64,000 bases of DNA from Polyangium spumosum (GTDB lineage Bacteria > Myxococcota_A > Polyangia > Polyangiales > Polyangiaceae). Each line of letters opens with the position of its first letter. The stretch's first letter is position 1. Under the pieces are notes generated by a model. The model saw nothing but the letters and a program-made list of their open reading frames with translations, made no database searches and was not told the origin of the DNA. The position numbers and the translations under genes were made by a program. The DNA is taken from the NCBI RefSeq assembly GCF_009649845.1, contig NZ_WJIE01000007.1:124001-188000 (forward strand), read 5' to 3'. Positions 33,902 through 43,860 of the stretch are shown here, piece by piece.

Positions 33902-35052
33902 GGAGGATCACGCTGCTATCGATCGGCGGGGCCGCGGCGCTCCTCGGCTGCGAGACGTTCATCGCGCTGGGGGACGATTACACCGAGGAATGCGCCGCGC
34001 TCACGACGGTGTACCGGGACGCGGACGGCGACGGCGACGGGAACCCGCACGAGCCGCTCGTCTGGTGCGGGGATCCGCCGCCCGAGTACGTGACGAACAC
34101 GCGTGATTGCGACGACGAGCGGGCCGACGTGAACACGCGCGCGCCCGACGATCAGTGCGACGGCGTCGATCAAGACTGCGACGAGGACCCCGACGACGAG
34201 TTCACGAAGCTCGATTGCCCGATCCAGGAAAACGAGGCGGAGGCGTGCCCGGGGCGCAGCGAATGTGTGGGCGCCGAGGTGCTCTGTTACGCGATCTTCT
34301 ACTTCGACGGGGACAACGACGGATACGGCAGCATCCCGCGCCTCGCCGACACCCCCGGGACGTGCGCGCCGCCGGACGATCCCGGCGTGTGGGTCCGCGA
34401 GGGCAACGATTGCATAGACAATGACCCCACGATCCACCCGGGGGCCGAGGAGCTCTGCGACGGGGTCGATCAGAACTGCAACGGGACCCTGGGGCGTGTC
34501 TATCTGCGACAAACCTTTTCGGAGATCGTGCTGAACGCGGGCGCGCCGGGCGAGGCTTGGTCGTGCGGGACGAACAGCGGCTTCGAGCAGGGGGCGCCGA
34601 GCGAAAACGCGTGCCATCGCCCGGAGGCCGACGTCACGCCCACGGAGGACGGGAACCTCGTGGGCGTGGGCCTCGGGGCGTGTGTCCCGCCCGGGACCTC
34701 GGGCGAGGTCGAATCTCCGATCGTGGATACGTCGGACGCGCCCCACCTCGAGCTCCGATTCCACGAATGGGTCGATTTCACCCCGGAAGGGACCAGCGGC
34801 GCCCCTCCGACCGTGACGCTCTCGGTGCAACAAGGGTCCCAGCGAACGACGTTGTTCTCGCTGGTGAACCCCGGGCCCGTGGGGACACGAACGGCGCCGG
34901 CGTGGAGCGAGGTCGAGAGGACGCTCGATACATTCGCGGGCCCGAGCACGTCGCTCGTCTGGTCCTACGAGAGCGGCGACGCGGTGGGCTGGGGCGGATA
35001 TGCGTTCGACGACGTGGAGCTCGTCGACGAGCCCTGCGTCGATCCGCACTGA
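33898..35052 (+). CDS. MopE-like metal-binding lipoprotein of the kinase operon
   Basis: A 384-residue lipoprotein. The TTG start (33898-33900) overlaps the previous TGA. The signal peptide is LRRITLLSIGGAAALLG followed by Cys. An AGGAGG at 33901-33906 lies after this start and would fit a CTG at 33913, but that would leave a 12-residue signal peptide, so TTG is preferred. The mature N-terminal part has Asp-rich loops DADGDGDG, CDDERADVN, CDGVDQDCDEDPDDE, YFDGDNDGYG and CDGVDQNCNG, typical of the Cu-binding MopE/metal-binding motif (PF11617-like). The C-terminal half looks like a jelly-roll. It is the last gene of the operon and convergent, at 1-base spacing, with the hydrolase gene. Confidence 0.82.
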   Translation: MRRITLLSIGGAAALLGCETFIALGDDYTEECAALTTVYRDADGDGDGNPHEPLVWCGDPPPEYVTNTRDCDDERADVNTRAPDDQCDGVDQDCDEDPDDEFTKLDCPIQENEAEACPGRSECVGAEVLCYAIFYFDGDNDGYGSIPRLADTPGTCAPPDDPGVWVREGNDCIDNDPTIHPGAEELCDGVDQNCNGTLGRVYLRQTFSEIVLNAGAPGEAWSCGTNSGFEQGAPSENACHRPEADVTPTEDGNLVGVGLGACVPPGTSGEVESPIVDTSDAPHLELRFHEWVDFTPEGTSGAPPTVTLSVQQGSQRTTLFSLVNPGPVGTRTAPAWSEVERTLDTFAGPSTSLVWSYESGDAVGWGGYAFDDVELVDEPCVDPH

Positions 35053-35053
35053 T

Positions 35054-36544
35054 TCATTTGCACGTCGTCCCTTTGGCCGGGACCTTCCGATCGACGAGGT
35101 AATCGGTGACCGCCTGGTCGATGCAGGTGTGGTCGCGGAGGAACGAGATGTGCCCCGGGCCCTCGCGCGTGAGCAAGACGCCGGAGGAGAGCTGCTCGGC
35201 GAGCGAGACGGACCAGGCATACGGCGTCGCCGGATCGCCGGTGCCGCCCACGACGAGGATCGGCGGCGCGCCCGCGGCGGAGACGGGCGTATTCGATCGC
35301 CAGGGTGGAACCGGCCAGCGCGCCGAGGGCAACGCCGTGGCGGGCAAAGACGCGCCGAAGCGCGGCGCCTTCGATTGGAGCTCGCCCGTCAAGGCCTGGT
35401 AGACCGCGGGATCCGCGGGGAACGGCAGGTCGACCGAGATGACCCCGTAATACACCTCGAACGAATCGTCGTAGCTGCCATCCTCGCTCCGGGCGACATA
35501 GTCGTCCGCATACGCGAGCAGGCCCGACCCGTCGCCCGCGGCCGCGAGCGCGAGCGCCTCGGCGAGGCCCTTCCACTGCGATTCGTCGTAGAGCGGCCGC
35601 GCCACGCCATACACGAACTCCCCGGGGCCGAGCGCGCGCTCCCCGCCCGGCGGCGCAGGCAGGGGGGAGGCCTCGATCGCGGCCTTCACGGCGTCGTACG
35701 CGCTCTGGGGGTCGCCGCCCGAATGAAACGCGCACTTGGCGTCCGCCGCGCAATCCGCGAGGAATTTCTCGAGCTCGGCCTCGAATGCGACGGCCTGCCC
35801 CTCGATGTACCTGTCGCCCGGGACCGTCGGATCGATCGCCGCGTCGAGCACGAGCGCCCGCACACGTTCCGGGTAGGTCTCGGCGTACATCGCCCCGACG
35901 AACGTTCCATACGAAAAACCCAGGAAGGTGAGCTTCTCGTCGCCGAGGGCCTCGCGGAGGAGGTCCATGTCGCGGACGATGTGGTTGGTCCCGACGAACG
36001 GCAAGAGCTCGCCGCTCCGCGCCTCGCAAGCGGCCGCGAACGCGTCGGCGCCGGCGACGAGGGCCTGCTGCTCGGCGGCGTCGTCGGGGGTCGGATCGAG
36101 GCCGATGAGGGGGCCGAGGTCGTCGACGCAATCGATCCGGGGCGTGCTCCCGGCCTGGCCGCGAGGGTCGAAGCCCACGAGATCGAAGCGATCCTTGAGG
36201 GGTTGGGGCAAAAAAATCTGAAGGCCGCGCGCCCAGCCGACGCCGGATCCGCCCGGCCCGCCGGGGTTGACGAGCAAGGAGCCGATACGCGCGGACGGAA
36301 CCGCGGCCGGGCGGCGCACGAGCGGAATGGAAAAGGTCCTTCCGTCCGGCGCGTCGTGGTTCACGGGCACGGAGAACGTGGCGCATTCGAAGCCTCCGCC
36401 GCACTCCTCCCATGAAATGGCAGGCGGCGACGGCGCGGGCGCGGGATCGGGGTCGTCGCCGCAGCCGAGGAAGAGCGCGAAAACGAGGAACGGAGAGACC
36501 CGACAGAGGCGCCGCGGGGACGAGGTGACCATGACGAGGTCCAT
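35054..36544 (-). CDS. Alpha/beta-hydrolase lipoprotein, tripeptidyl aminopeptidase type
   Basis: A 496-residue secreted hydrolase of the TAP/proline iminopeptidase-like class. The lipobox is VFALFLGC. The nucleophile is the Ser of GFSYGT (LTFLGFSYGTFVGAMYAE), the oxyanion region is SLLVNPGGPGGSG, the acid is the Asp of GGTGDPATPY, and the base is the His of EGPGHISFL. It cleaves esters or N-terminal peptides outside the cytoplasm. A second Met five codons in (36532) could also start translation. It is convergent with the MopE-like gene. Confidence 0.88.
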   Translation of the reverse strand: MDLVMVTSSPRRLCRVSPFLVFALFLGCGDDPDPAPAPSPPAISWEECGGGFECATFSVPVNHDAPDGRTFSIPLVRRPAAVPSARIGSLLVNPGGPGGSGVGWARGLQIFLPQPLKDRFDLVGFDPRGQAGSTPRIDCVDDLGPLIGLDPTPDDAAEQQALVAGADAFAAACEARSGELLPFVGTNHIVRDMDLLREALGDEKLTFLGFSYGTFVGAMYAETYPERVRALVLDAAIDPTVPGDRYIEGQAVAFEAELEKFLADCAADAKCAFHSGGDPQSAYDAVKAAIEASPLPAPPGGERALGPGEFVYGVARPLYDESQWKGLAEALALAAAGDGSGLLAYADDYVARSEDGSYDDSFEVYYGVISVDLPFPADPAVYQALTGELQSKAPRFGASLPATALPSARWPVPPWRSNTPVSAAGAPPILVVGGTGDPATPYAWSVSLAEQLSSGVLLTREGPGHISFLRDHTCIDQAVTDYLVDRKVPAKGTTCK

Positions 36545-36571
36545 GGTACCCGATTCGAATGCGGGGAGCTT

Positions 36572-39500
36572 CTAGCTCGCTGGCCGGAGCCGAGCGCGTC
36601 CGCCGAGGGTATCGAGGTCGTGCAGGCAAAGCCGCGAGGACGGCACCGCCTCGCGCGCGAGGTCGGCCACGCGCGCGTGGTGCGTGAAGAAGAGGACCTG
36701 CGTCTTCAGCGAGAGATCGCCGAGGATGGAGAGCGCGGCGCGGGAGCGCGCGTCGTCGAAATTGACGAGGATGTCGTCGAGGATGAACGGAATGGGTTCG
36801 TTGTGCTCGAAATGGCGCTCCAGGCTCGCCATGCGGAGCGCAAAAAAGAGCTGATCACGCGTCCCGTCGCTGAGCCCCTCCACGCCGACGCGCTCGCCCG
36901 AGGCGCGGACGCATTTCAGGACGGGCCGGCTCTCGTCGCCCTCGTCGTCGCCGCGAATTTCCAGGAAAGAGCCGAGGGTGAGGCGCTGGAAGAGCTCCGA
37001 GGCGCGCCGCACGATGGGCCCCTGGTGCCGCTCGCGGTAATGCTTGATCTCGTCTTCGAGCAGGCGGAACGCGAGCCGCGCCCGCGCGTACTCCTCGACG
37101 AGCACGCCCATCGCCGCGAGGTGACCCTCCGCCTCCGCCGCGGCCTGCGCGGCCCCGTCCCCGCCGTCGACGCGCCCGCGGCGCTCCTCGAGCTTGCCGA
37201 TCTCCTGCTCGACCCTGGCCTTGGCGTCGTTCTTCGCCTGGATCTGCTCCTCCAGCGAGGAGAGCTCCGCGGCCACGTCGTCCCCGGACAAACCATGGCA
37301 CTCCGCGACGAGGGCCTCGATGCCGAGCCCCTCGCCGAGGTGGAGGAGCTGGTCCTCGATCGGCGCGAGGCGGGCCTTGCGCGCGCGGACCTCCTTCGAG
37401 CGATCCTCGGCGTCGACGAGCTCGGCGAGGCTCTCGGCCCGCGCGGCGGCCTGGAGCGCGCCGAGCTCGTTCTCCGCGGCCTTGCGGCGCAGGATCACCT
37501 CTTCGAGCTCGCGCCGCTTCTCCTCGAGCTTCTGCGCGTCCTTCTGCCGCGCGATCTCGTCCTTCTCGGCCGCGAGGAAGCGCTCGACGACGAGGCCCGC
37601 CGCGTGCTCGATCGGCGCGCCCTCGAGGTCGGGCGCCGCGGCGCGGGTGATCTCGGAGACGCGCTCCGCGAAGAGACGCGCGTCCCGCTCGATGCCCTCG
37701 ATGCGACGCCGCCGGTCCCGCGCGTCGGCGCAGCGCTTCTCGAGCTCGCTCCGCAGCGTGAGCACCTCCTCCGCCTCGACCGTGCCCGTCGCGGGCGGCA
37801 GATCCATGCCCGCCATCGCCTCGGCCCACTGCGCGGACCACGCGCCGAGCTCGGCGCGGCGCCGCTCGAGCAGGGCCTTGCACTGCGCGACCTGGTCCTT
37901 CGCGCGCGCGAGGTCACGCTCGTGCGCCTCGTGATCCTTCTGCGCCTTCGCCTCCCGCTCGCAGACGGCGCGCGCCCGCTCCATGAGCGCGGGCAAGCCC
38001 TTCGCGGCGAGCCCGAGCGGGCGGAGGAGCGCGCCGAGCGCCTCCTCGTGATCGGCCGCGAGCGAGCGATCCTGGGCGAGCAGCGACTCGGCCTCGGCCC
38101 ACCGGCGCTTGTCCTCGACGAGCCGCTCGTACTGCCCGAGGAAGCCCTTCATCTCCGCGGGCGAGAGGGGCGCGACGGAGCTCGCCTTCCAGAGCTCCTG
38201 CCACTGCCGGAGGAGCTCGTCGCGCGCCGCTTCGAGCGTGACGCGCTCGGCGTCGAGCTCGGCGAGCTCGCGCGAGATCCCTTGTTGCTCCAATGATTTT
38301 TGCGAGACCTTCGCCACGCGGTCCGCCTCGCGGAAGAGGCGATCGGCGAGATCGTCCGCGCGCCGCACGCTGGCCTCGTAGTCGAGCACCGCGTCGATGC
38401 CGGGGCGCGAGGGCCCGCTGCGGAAGGCCGCGACGTCGTCCGAGGCGCGCGCGTGCTCCGGGAGCAACACGCGCCGGAGCTCGAACCAGGCCGCGTCCCG
38501 CCCGCCCCGCGCCGCGGCGACGTCCGCCTCCGTGGGCACGGCGCCGCCGCGCCGGATCTGCTCGAGCTCACGCTCGAGCGCCGAGAGCTTGCGCTTCCGA
38601 TCGGCGAGGGTTTGTCCGAGGGAGCGGAGCTCCTCGTCCTTCGCCCCGAGGGCCCGCTCGAAGCGCTCGATCGTCTCGCGCGTCGGCATGGGCAGGTTGC
38701 CGATCCTGTCGAACGGGACGTCGAAGAGCGAGAGCGCGGCGCGGCCGGCTTGCACGCGTTGCCCGAGGCTCTCGGCGGCGCGCGCGCGCTCCTGAATGCG
38801 TTTGTCGAGGTCGCCCTCGCGCCGGGCGACCTCGAGCGCGTGCGCGAGCGCCTCCACGTCCGCGGGCGGAGGCAAGGCCGCGCCGCGCCGCTTCTCGTCG
38901 TCGAGGCGCTCCTCGGCCGCGGCGAGCGCGCTCTCCGCGCTCTTCGCGGCGGCGTCGAGCTCGACCTTCTGCTTGACGAGCGAGCGCACGCGCGTGCTCA
39001 CGACCGACGAGAGCCGCCACGCCTCGGCCTCCTCGACGGAGATGGCCCGACCGAGGCGCGCGCAGAGCGCCCGCGCTTCGTCCTCGACCTGCCGGAGCTC
39101 CCCGCGCAGCCGGTTCGCGTCGAGGCTCGCCTTCTTGTGGCTGCCGAGCTCCCCCTGCACCTGCCGCACGAGCGCGCCCTTCTGCAGGAGGGCCGTGGGG
39201 ACCACGAGCACGGCGAGCTTGCCTTCGATCTCGCTCACGTCCTCGCGCAGTTTTTCCTCGCGGGGGCCGGCCTCGTGGATGACGGCCTGCGCGCGGCGGC
39301 GATCTTCGGCCGCGGTCTCGGGCAGGACCACGACGTCGCGCCGCGCGTCGAGCGCCGCGAGGATCTCGGCTCGCTCGGCGATGGGGCGGAGCGCCTGCTT
39401 CACGCGCTGGAGGCGTCGCATGCGGCGGCCGAGGTCGACGAGCTCGGCGGCGATGCGGGCCGTCTCGGCGCGACGGTCGGCGAGCTGTTTGTTGATGTCC

Positions 39501-40117
39501 TCGAAGTCGCGCGCCGACTGCGAGAGCTCCTGCGCGCGCCTCTTGGCCTCCTTGAACCTGTCGATCGCCTCGTTGATTTTCTTCTTCTTGCCGCGCGGCA
39601 GGTAGATCTCCGCCGCGCGGCCCTCGAGCTTGCGCAGGAGCGAGGCCACGGTCTGGCCGAGGCCCGCGCCGAAGAGGCTCTCGCCGAGATCGCCCTGCCC
39701 TTCGGCGAGCTCGCGCCCGCCCTTCACGAGGCCGTCGTGCGAGAGGCCGAACATGGTCTCGAACTGCGCGCGCTCGATGTTGCCGAGCAGCTTGCGCAAG
39801 ATCGCCTCGTCGAGCGGCTGCCCCGCGGGATCGAGCAGCGTCTCCTTGCGGCCCTTGCGCCGGACGATCGCGAGCTCGGAGCCGTCCTCGGCGCCGATGC
39901 GGCCGCTGATGCGGAGGTCCGACATCTTGTGCCGGTGGTCGTCGTTCGTGCGCTCGGGGATGCCGAAGAGCAGGCCACCCACGGCGCGCAGCGTGGTGCT
40001 CTTGCCGGCCTCGTTCGAACCGACGACGAGGTGGAAGGCGCGGGCCGGCGACGAGAAATCGAGCGCGAGATCCGAGAAGGGTCCCCAGCGCAAGAGCTCG
40101 AGCGAGAGGATCTTCAA
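36572..40117 (-). CDS. YhaN-like SMC/RecN-type AAA ATPase
   Basis: An 1181-residue ATPase that works with the YhaO nuclease in DNA repair. The TTG start (40117-40115) overlaps the YhaO stop (TTGA). The N-terminal lobe has VVGSNEAGKSTT (Lys39) and the family-specific FGIPERTNDDHRHKM. Two very long coiled-coil arms follow, rich in Arg, Glu and Ala, interrupted by short non-coiled parts. The C-terminal lobe has GLSDGTRDQLFFALRMASLE (signature) and PFILDDILVNFDD (Walker B). No zinc-hook CxxC was seen, in agreement with YhaN rather than Rad50. Translation is coupled to YhaO. Confidence 0.9.
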   Translation of the reverse strand: MKILSLELLRWGPFSDLALDFSSPARAFHLVVGSNEAGKSTTLRAVGGLLFGIPERTNDDHRHKMSDLRISGRIGAEDGSELAIVRRKGRKETLLDPAGQPLDEAILRKLLGNIERAQFETMFGLSHDGLVKGGRELAEGQGDLGESLFGAGLGQTVASLLRKLEGRAAEIYLPRGKKKKINEAIDRFKEAKRRAQELSQSARDFEDINKQLADRRAETARIAAELVDLGRRMRRLQRVKQALRPIAERAEILAALDARRDVVVLPETAAEDRRRAQAVIHEAGPREEKLREDVSEIEGKLAVLVVPTALLQKGALVRQVQGELGSHKKASLDANRLRGELRQVEDEARALCARLGRAISVEEAEAWRLSSVVSTRVRSLVKQKVELDAAAKSAESALAAAEERLDDEKRRGAALPPPADVEALAHALEVARREGDLDKRIQERARAAESLGQRVQAGRAALSLFDVPFDRIGNLPMPTRETIERFERALGAKDEELRSLGQTLADRKRKLSALERELEQIRRGGAVPTEADVAAARGGRDAAWFELRRVLLPEHARASDDVAAFRSGPSRPGIDAVLDYEASVRRADDLADRLFREADRVAKVSQKSLEQQGISRELAELDAERVTLEAARDELLRQWQELWKASSVAPLSPAEMKGFLGQYERLVEDKRRWAEAESLLAQDRSLAADHEEALGALLRPLGLAAKGLPALMERARAVCEREAKAQKDHEAHERDLARAKDQVAQCKALLERRRAELGAWSAQWAEAMAGMDLPPATGTVEAEEVLTLRSELEKRCADARDRRRRIEGIERDARLFAERVSEITRAAAPDLEGAPIEHAAGLVVERFLAAEKDEIARQKDAQKLEEKRRELEEVILRRKAAENELGALQAAARAESLAELVDAEDRSKEVRARKARLAPIEDQLLHLGEGLGIEALVAECHGLSGDDVAAELSSLEEQIQAKNDAKARVEQEIGKLEERRGRVDGGDGAAQAAAEAEGHLAAMGVLVEEYARARLAFRLLEDEIKHYRERHQGPIVRRASELFQRLTLGSFLEIRGDDEGDESRPVLKCVRASGERVGVEGLSDGTRDQLFFALRMASLERHFEHNEPIPFILDDILVNFDDARSRAALSILGDLSLKTQVLFFTHHARVADLAREAVPSSRLCLHDLDTLGGRARLRPAS

Positions 40118-41361
40118 GCGTCGTCTCCCTCTCCGGAGAGCTGCGGCAGGAGGTAATCCGGCAGCTCGTCGACGATGCGGCGCAGGACCGAGAGGTCGGT
40201 GATCTTTGCGGCCGCGTCGGTCTGGAAGAACTCCTGGGGGAGCTTGCCGACGATGTCGGAGAGCTCCTTGCCGAGCTTGTCGAGCGCCTCGTCGTCGTCG
40301 CGGAGGAAGCGCAGCGTCTTCAAGAGGCCGCCGATGGGGTTGTCGTTCGCGGCGAGCGCGTCGATGTCGGCCGGCGTGCGGGTGCGGAGCTCGACCTTCT
40401 CGATCCACGCCTCGCCGAGGTCGTTCGCGAGGCCGCGAATCTCGCCGCGCCAGTGGCCGACGTCGCGCACGAGGGCGGCGTGGGCGCGGCTCGCGCCGGT
40501 GAGGACGATGCGGGCGCAGACGACGCGGCCGTCAGCGGCCTCGACCTCGTTCGAGAGGGCGGCGCGGCAGAGCTCGAGGACGTCGTCGGGCGAACGCGCG
40601 GGCGAGGCGTCGACCTGACAGGCGGCCCAGCGCGCGACGTCGAGGACACGATGCTCGACCGATTTCACGCGGCCCTCCTCGACCGTGACGAGGCTCGCGC
40701 CCTTGGGCCCGGTCTCGCGGGCGTGGCGGCCCTGCAGATTGCCTGGGAAAACGACCCACGGTCTCTCGTGCAGGACCTCGCGGGCGTGGACGTGGCCGAG
40801 GGCCCAGTAGTCGTATCCCTTCTGGACGAGGGACTCGACGCGGCAAGGGGCATAAGGCGCGTGCCCTTCGCGCCCCTCGGCGGCCGTGTGCAAGAGGCCG
40901 ATGTTGAAGCAATCCGAGCGCGGCGCGGGGTAGGTCTGGGCGAGGTCCTCGGTCGTCTCGGCGCGGGCGTAGCCGCGGCCGTGCACGGCGACGCCGAGGT
41001 CGTCGAGGACGACGGTCTCGGCGCGGGAGGTCGAGAGCTCACGCACGCCCTCGGGCAAGCGGAGGATCTTGCTCTTCGCGTCGTGGTTGCCGCGGACGAT
41101 GAAGACGCGGATGCCGGCCTCGCGCAGGCGCGCCATCTGCCGGACGAAGAAGAGGCCGGTGTTGTAGTCGGTCCAGTCGCCGTCGTAGAGGTCGCCGGCG
41201 ATGAGGAGGAAATCGACCGACTCGGCGATGCACGACTCGACGAGGGCCTCGAGGGCCCTGCGCGTCGCGCCGCGGAGTTTGTCCGCGGGCGCCCCCTCGT
41301 AACGATCGAGCCCGCGCAGGGGACTGTCGAGGTGGATGTCCGCCGCGTGGAAGAACTTCAT
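40114..41361 (-). CDS. YhaO-like DNA exonuclease (metallophosphatase fold)
   Basis: A 415-residue Mre11/SbcD-type nuclease, partner of the YhaN ATPase. The phosphodiesterase motifs are in order: DIHLDSPLRG (8-17), IAGDLYDGDW, VRGNHDAKS and ALGHVHAREV, providing the two-metal site. The C-terminal half is a helical tail. The ATG is at 41361, 46 bases after the typA stop, so the three genes typA, yhaO and yhaN are likely one transcript. Confidence 0.92.
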   Translation of the reverse strand: MKFFHAADIHLDSPLRGLDRYEGAPADKLRGATRRALEALVESCIAESVDFLLIAGDLYDGDWTDYNTGLFFVRQMARLREAGIRVFIVRGNHDAKSKILRLPEGVRELSTSRAETVVLDDLGVAVHGRGYARAETTEDLAQTYPAPRSDCFNIGLLHTAAEGREGHAPYAPCRVESLVQKGYDYWALGHVHAREVLHERPWVVFPGNLQGRHARETGPKGASLVTVEEGRVKSVEHRVLDVARWAACQVDASPARSPDDVLELCRAALSNEVEAADGRVVCARIVLTGASRAHAALVRDVGHWRGEIRGLANDLGEAWIEKVELRTRTPADIDALAANDNPIGGLLKTLRFLRDDDEALDKLGKELSDIVGKLPQEFFQTDAAAKITDLSVLRRIVDELPDYLLPQLSGEGDDA

Positions 41362-41407
41362 GGACGGCCGCGGATACTACCCGCGGCCCCCCGCTCGGTC
41401 GATCGAT

Positions 41408-43246
41408 TTACTCGACCGCCTGCGCCTGTTCGATCGCGTCCTCGCGCCGATCGCGCAGGTTCACCGCGAGCACCTTCTTGCGCACCCGCACGAACTCCGG
41501 CGTGACCTCGACGAGTTCGTCGGCGTCGATCCACTCCATCGCGGTCTCGATGGTGAGCAGCCTCGGGCTCGCGAGCAGGACGTTCTCGTCCTTGCCGTGG
41601 TTGCGGATGTTGGAGAGCTTCTTCTCCTTGATCACGTTGCAGTCCGTGTCGTTCGGCCGGTTGTGCTCGCCGCAGATCATGCCCTCGTACACCTCGACGC
41701 CCGGCACGATGAAGAACGTGCCGCGCGGCTGCAGGTGGTGGAGCGCGTAGGGCGTCGCGACCCCCGCGCGATCGGCCACGATGGCGCCCGTGGGCCTGCG
41801 CATCATGGGCCCGCCCCACGGCGTCCAGCCGTCGAACATGGTGTTGAGCAGGCCCGTGCCGCGCGTCGAGGTGAGGAACTCGCCGCGGAAGCCGATGAGC
41901 CCGCGCGAGGGGACCTGGAACTCGAGGCGCGCCCGGCCAAACCCGGGGTTCGTCATCTTCACCATGCGCCCGCGCCGCGACGAGAGCCGCTCGGTCACGA
42001 TGCCGACGTACGTCTCCGGGACGTCGATCACCACGAGCTCGACAGGCTCCATGACCTGTCCGTCGATCTCGCGCGTCACGACCTCGGGGTTCGAGAGCTG
42101 CATCTCGTAGCCCTCGCGCCGCATCGTCTCGACGAGGATCGCGAGCTGCAGCTCGCCGCGGCCGAGCACCATGAACGTGTCGGGCGAGTCGGTGGGCTCG
42201 ACGCGGATCGCCAGGTTCTTGCGGGCCTCGCGCTCCAGCCGATCCTTGAGCTGGCGGCTCGTCAGGAACTTCGACTGCTTGCTCTTGCCCGCGAACGGCG
42301 AGGTGTTGACGCCGATCTTCATCTTGATCGTCGGCTCCTCGACGACGATCCGCGGCAGGGCGTCGGGGCGCGCCGGGTCGGCGATCGTGTCGCCGATGTT
42401 CACGTCGAGGCCCGCGATGGCCACGACCTCGCCCGCCTGCGCGACGTCCGCGTTCACGCGCTTGAGGCCCTCGAAGGTGAAGAGCGCCTTCACCGCGCCC
42501 TTCGTGACCTTGCCGTTCTCGCCGAGGACCACGACCTCACCCGTCTGCTTGACGGTGCCGCGCATGATGCGCCCGACCGCGAGCCGGCCGACGTAGTCGT
42601 CGTGCGTCGTGTTGCAGACGATGATCTGGAGCGGCTCCTCGGGGTCGCCCTCGGGCGCGGGGACACGCGAGAGGACCGTCTCGAAGAGCGGCACGAGGTT
42701 CGTGAGCTCGTGCTCGAGCTCGCGCTTGCACTGGCCGAGCTTGCCGATCGCGTAGACCGTGGGGAAATCGGTCTGCGCGTCGCTCGCGCCGAGGTCGCAG
42801 AAGAGGTCGAAGACCTCGGAGAGGACCTCGTGCGGCCGCGCGTCCTGGCGGTCGATCTTGTTGATGACGACGATGAGCGGGAAGCCTCGCTCGAGGCACT
42901 TGGAGAGCACGAAGCGCGTCTGCGGCAGCGGCCCCTCGGCCGCGTCGACGAGCAGGATGGCGCCGTCGGCCATCATGAGGGTGCGCTCGACCTCGCCGCC
43001 GAAGTCCGAGTGTCCCGGCGTGTCGACGATGTTGATCTTGGTGCCCTTCCAGCGGACGCTCGTGTTCTTCGCAAGGATGGTGATTCCTCGCTCGCGCTCG
43101 AGGTCGTTCGAGTCCATCACGCGCTCGGCAACCACCTCGTTGTCGCGGAAAGCGCCCGCCTGGCGGAGCATGTGATCGACGAGCGTGGTCTTACCGTGGT
43201 CGACGTGGGCCACGATGGCGATGTTACGGAGATCCTTGCGAGCCAT
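41408..43246 (-). CDS. typA: Translational GTPase TypA/BipA
   Basis: A ribosome-associated GTPase needed for ribosome assembly and stress or cold adaptation. The 612 residues match the family. G1 is AHVDHGKTT (13-21), the switch region is [16 protein letters not shown]3 is [11 protein letters not shown] and G4 is [10 protein letters not shown]. The domain II-V pattern with [20 protein letters not shown] and the C-terminal TypA domain ([15 protein letters not shown]) are clear. The ATG at 43246 ([10 protein letters not shown]) is preferred over an upstream in-frame start at 43270. It heads a putative operon with yhaO-yhaN. Confidence 0.97.
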   Translation of the reverse strand: MARKDLRNIAIVAHVDHGKTTLVDHMLRQAGAFRDNEVVAERVMDSNDLERERGITILAKNTSVRWKGTKINIVDTPGHSDFGGEVERTLMMADGAILLVDAAEGPLPQTRFVLSKCLERGFPLIVVINKIDRQDARPHEVLSEVFDLFCDLGASDAQTDFPTVYAIGKLGQCKRELEHELTNLVPLFETVLSRVPAPEGDPEEPLQIIVCNTTHDDYVGRLAVGRIMRGTVKQTGEVVVLGENGKVTKGAVKALFTFEGLKRVNADVAQAGEVVAIAGLDVNIGDTIADPARPDALPRIVVEEPTIKMKIGVNTSPFAGKSKQSKFLTSRQLKDRLEREARKNLAIRVEPTDSPDTFMVLGRGELQLAILVETMRREGYEMQLSNPEVVTREIDGQVMEPVELVVIDVPETYVGIVTERLSSRRGRMVKMTNPGFGRARLEFQVPSRGLIGFRGEFLTSTRGTGLLNTMFDGWTPWGGPMMRRPTGAIVADRAGVATPYALHHLQPRGTFFIVPGVEVYEGMICGEHNRPNDTDCNVIKEKKLSNIRNHGKDENVLLASPRLLTIETAMEWIDADELVEVTPEFVRVRKKVLAVNLRDRREDAIEQAQAVE

Positions 43247-43365
43247 TTTTGAGGGGCCGGCTCCTAGCACGCGCTACGAGACGATGCGAGCGAGCCCATC
43301 CGACCCCAGAGCCGCGACGGCCTGGCAGAACACGGGCTTTTCCGGCATGGTGCGCGCCGAAAAAA

Positions 43366-43812
43366 ATGTTGGATCTGGACCTCTTTCGGAAGCTCGCCGA
43401 GGAGCTCATCCCTTTCAACAAGTGGCTCGGCCTCAAGGTCGAGCACCTCGCGAAGGGCCACATCACGCTGTCGATCCCCTGGCGCGACGAGCTCATCGGT
43501 GACCCCATCCGCCAGGCGATCCACGGTGGCGTGATCAGCACGCTCGCCGACACGGCGGGCGGGCTCTGCGTGTGGAGCGCGATCGAGAACCCCACGATGG
43601 GCCGCGTCTCCACCGTGGATTTGCGCGTGGATTACCTCCGGCCCGGTCGCCGCGAGGCGCTCGTCGGCGACGCCACCACGGTGCGCGTCGGCGCCAAGCT
43701 CGGCTGGGCCGACATCCGGCTCTACCACCCGAGCGCCACCTCCGAGCTCGTCGCCACGGCCCGCGGCGTCTACGCGCTGAAGCACCCGAAGCAGCCGCAG
43801 CGCGACGCCTGA
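43366..43812 (+). CDS. PaaI-family hotdog thioesterase
   Basis: A 148-residue hotdog-fold thioesterase that hydrolyses acyl-CoA or aromatic-CoA thioesters. The signature HGGVISTLADTAGGLC and the strand TVDLRVDYLRPGRREALVGD are typical. The ATG at 43366 follows a seven-A run. It is divergent from typA and 48 bases ahead of the 3D-domain lipoprotein, with no clear operon relation. The substrate is unknown. Confidence 0.88.
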   Translation: MLDLDLFRKLAEELIPFNKWLGLKVEHLAKGHITLSIPWRDELIGDPIRQAIHGGVISTLADTAGGLCVWSAIENPTMGRVSTVDLRVDYLRPGRREALVGDATTVRVGAKLGWADIRLYHPSATSELVATARGVYALKHPKQPQRDA

Positions 43813-43860
43813 CGAGCAGGCTCTTGGCCAAGATCAGGCGAGCGAGGGTATCCTCGTCGC

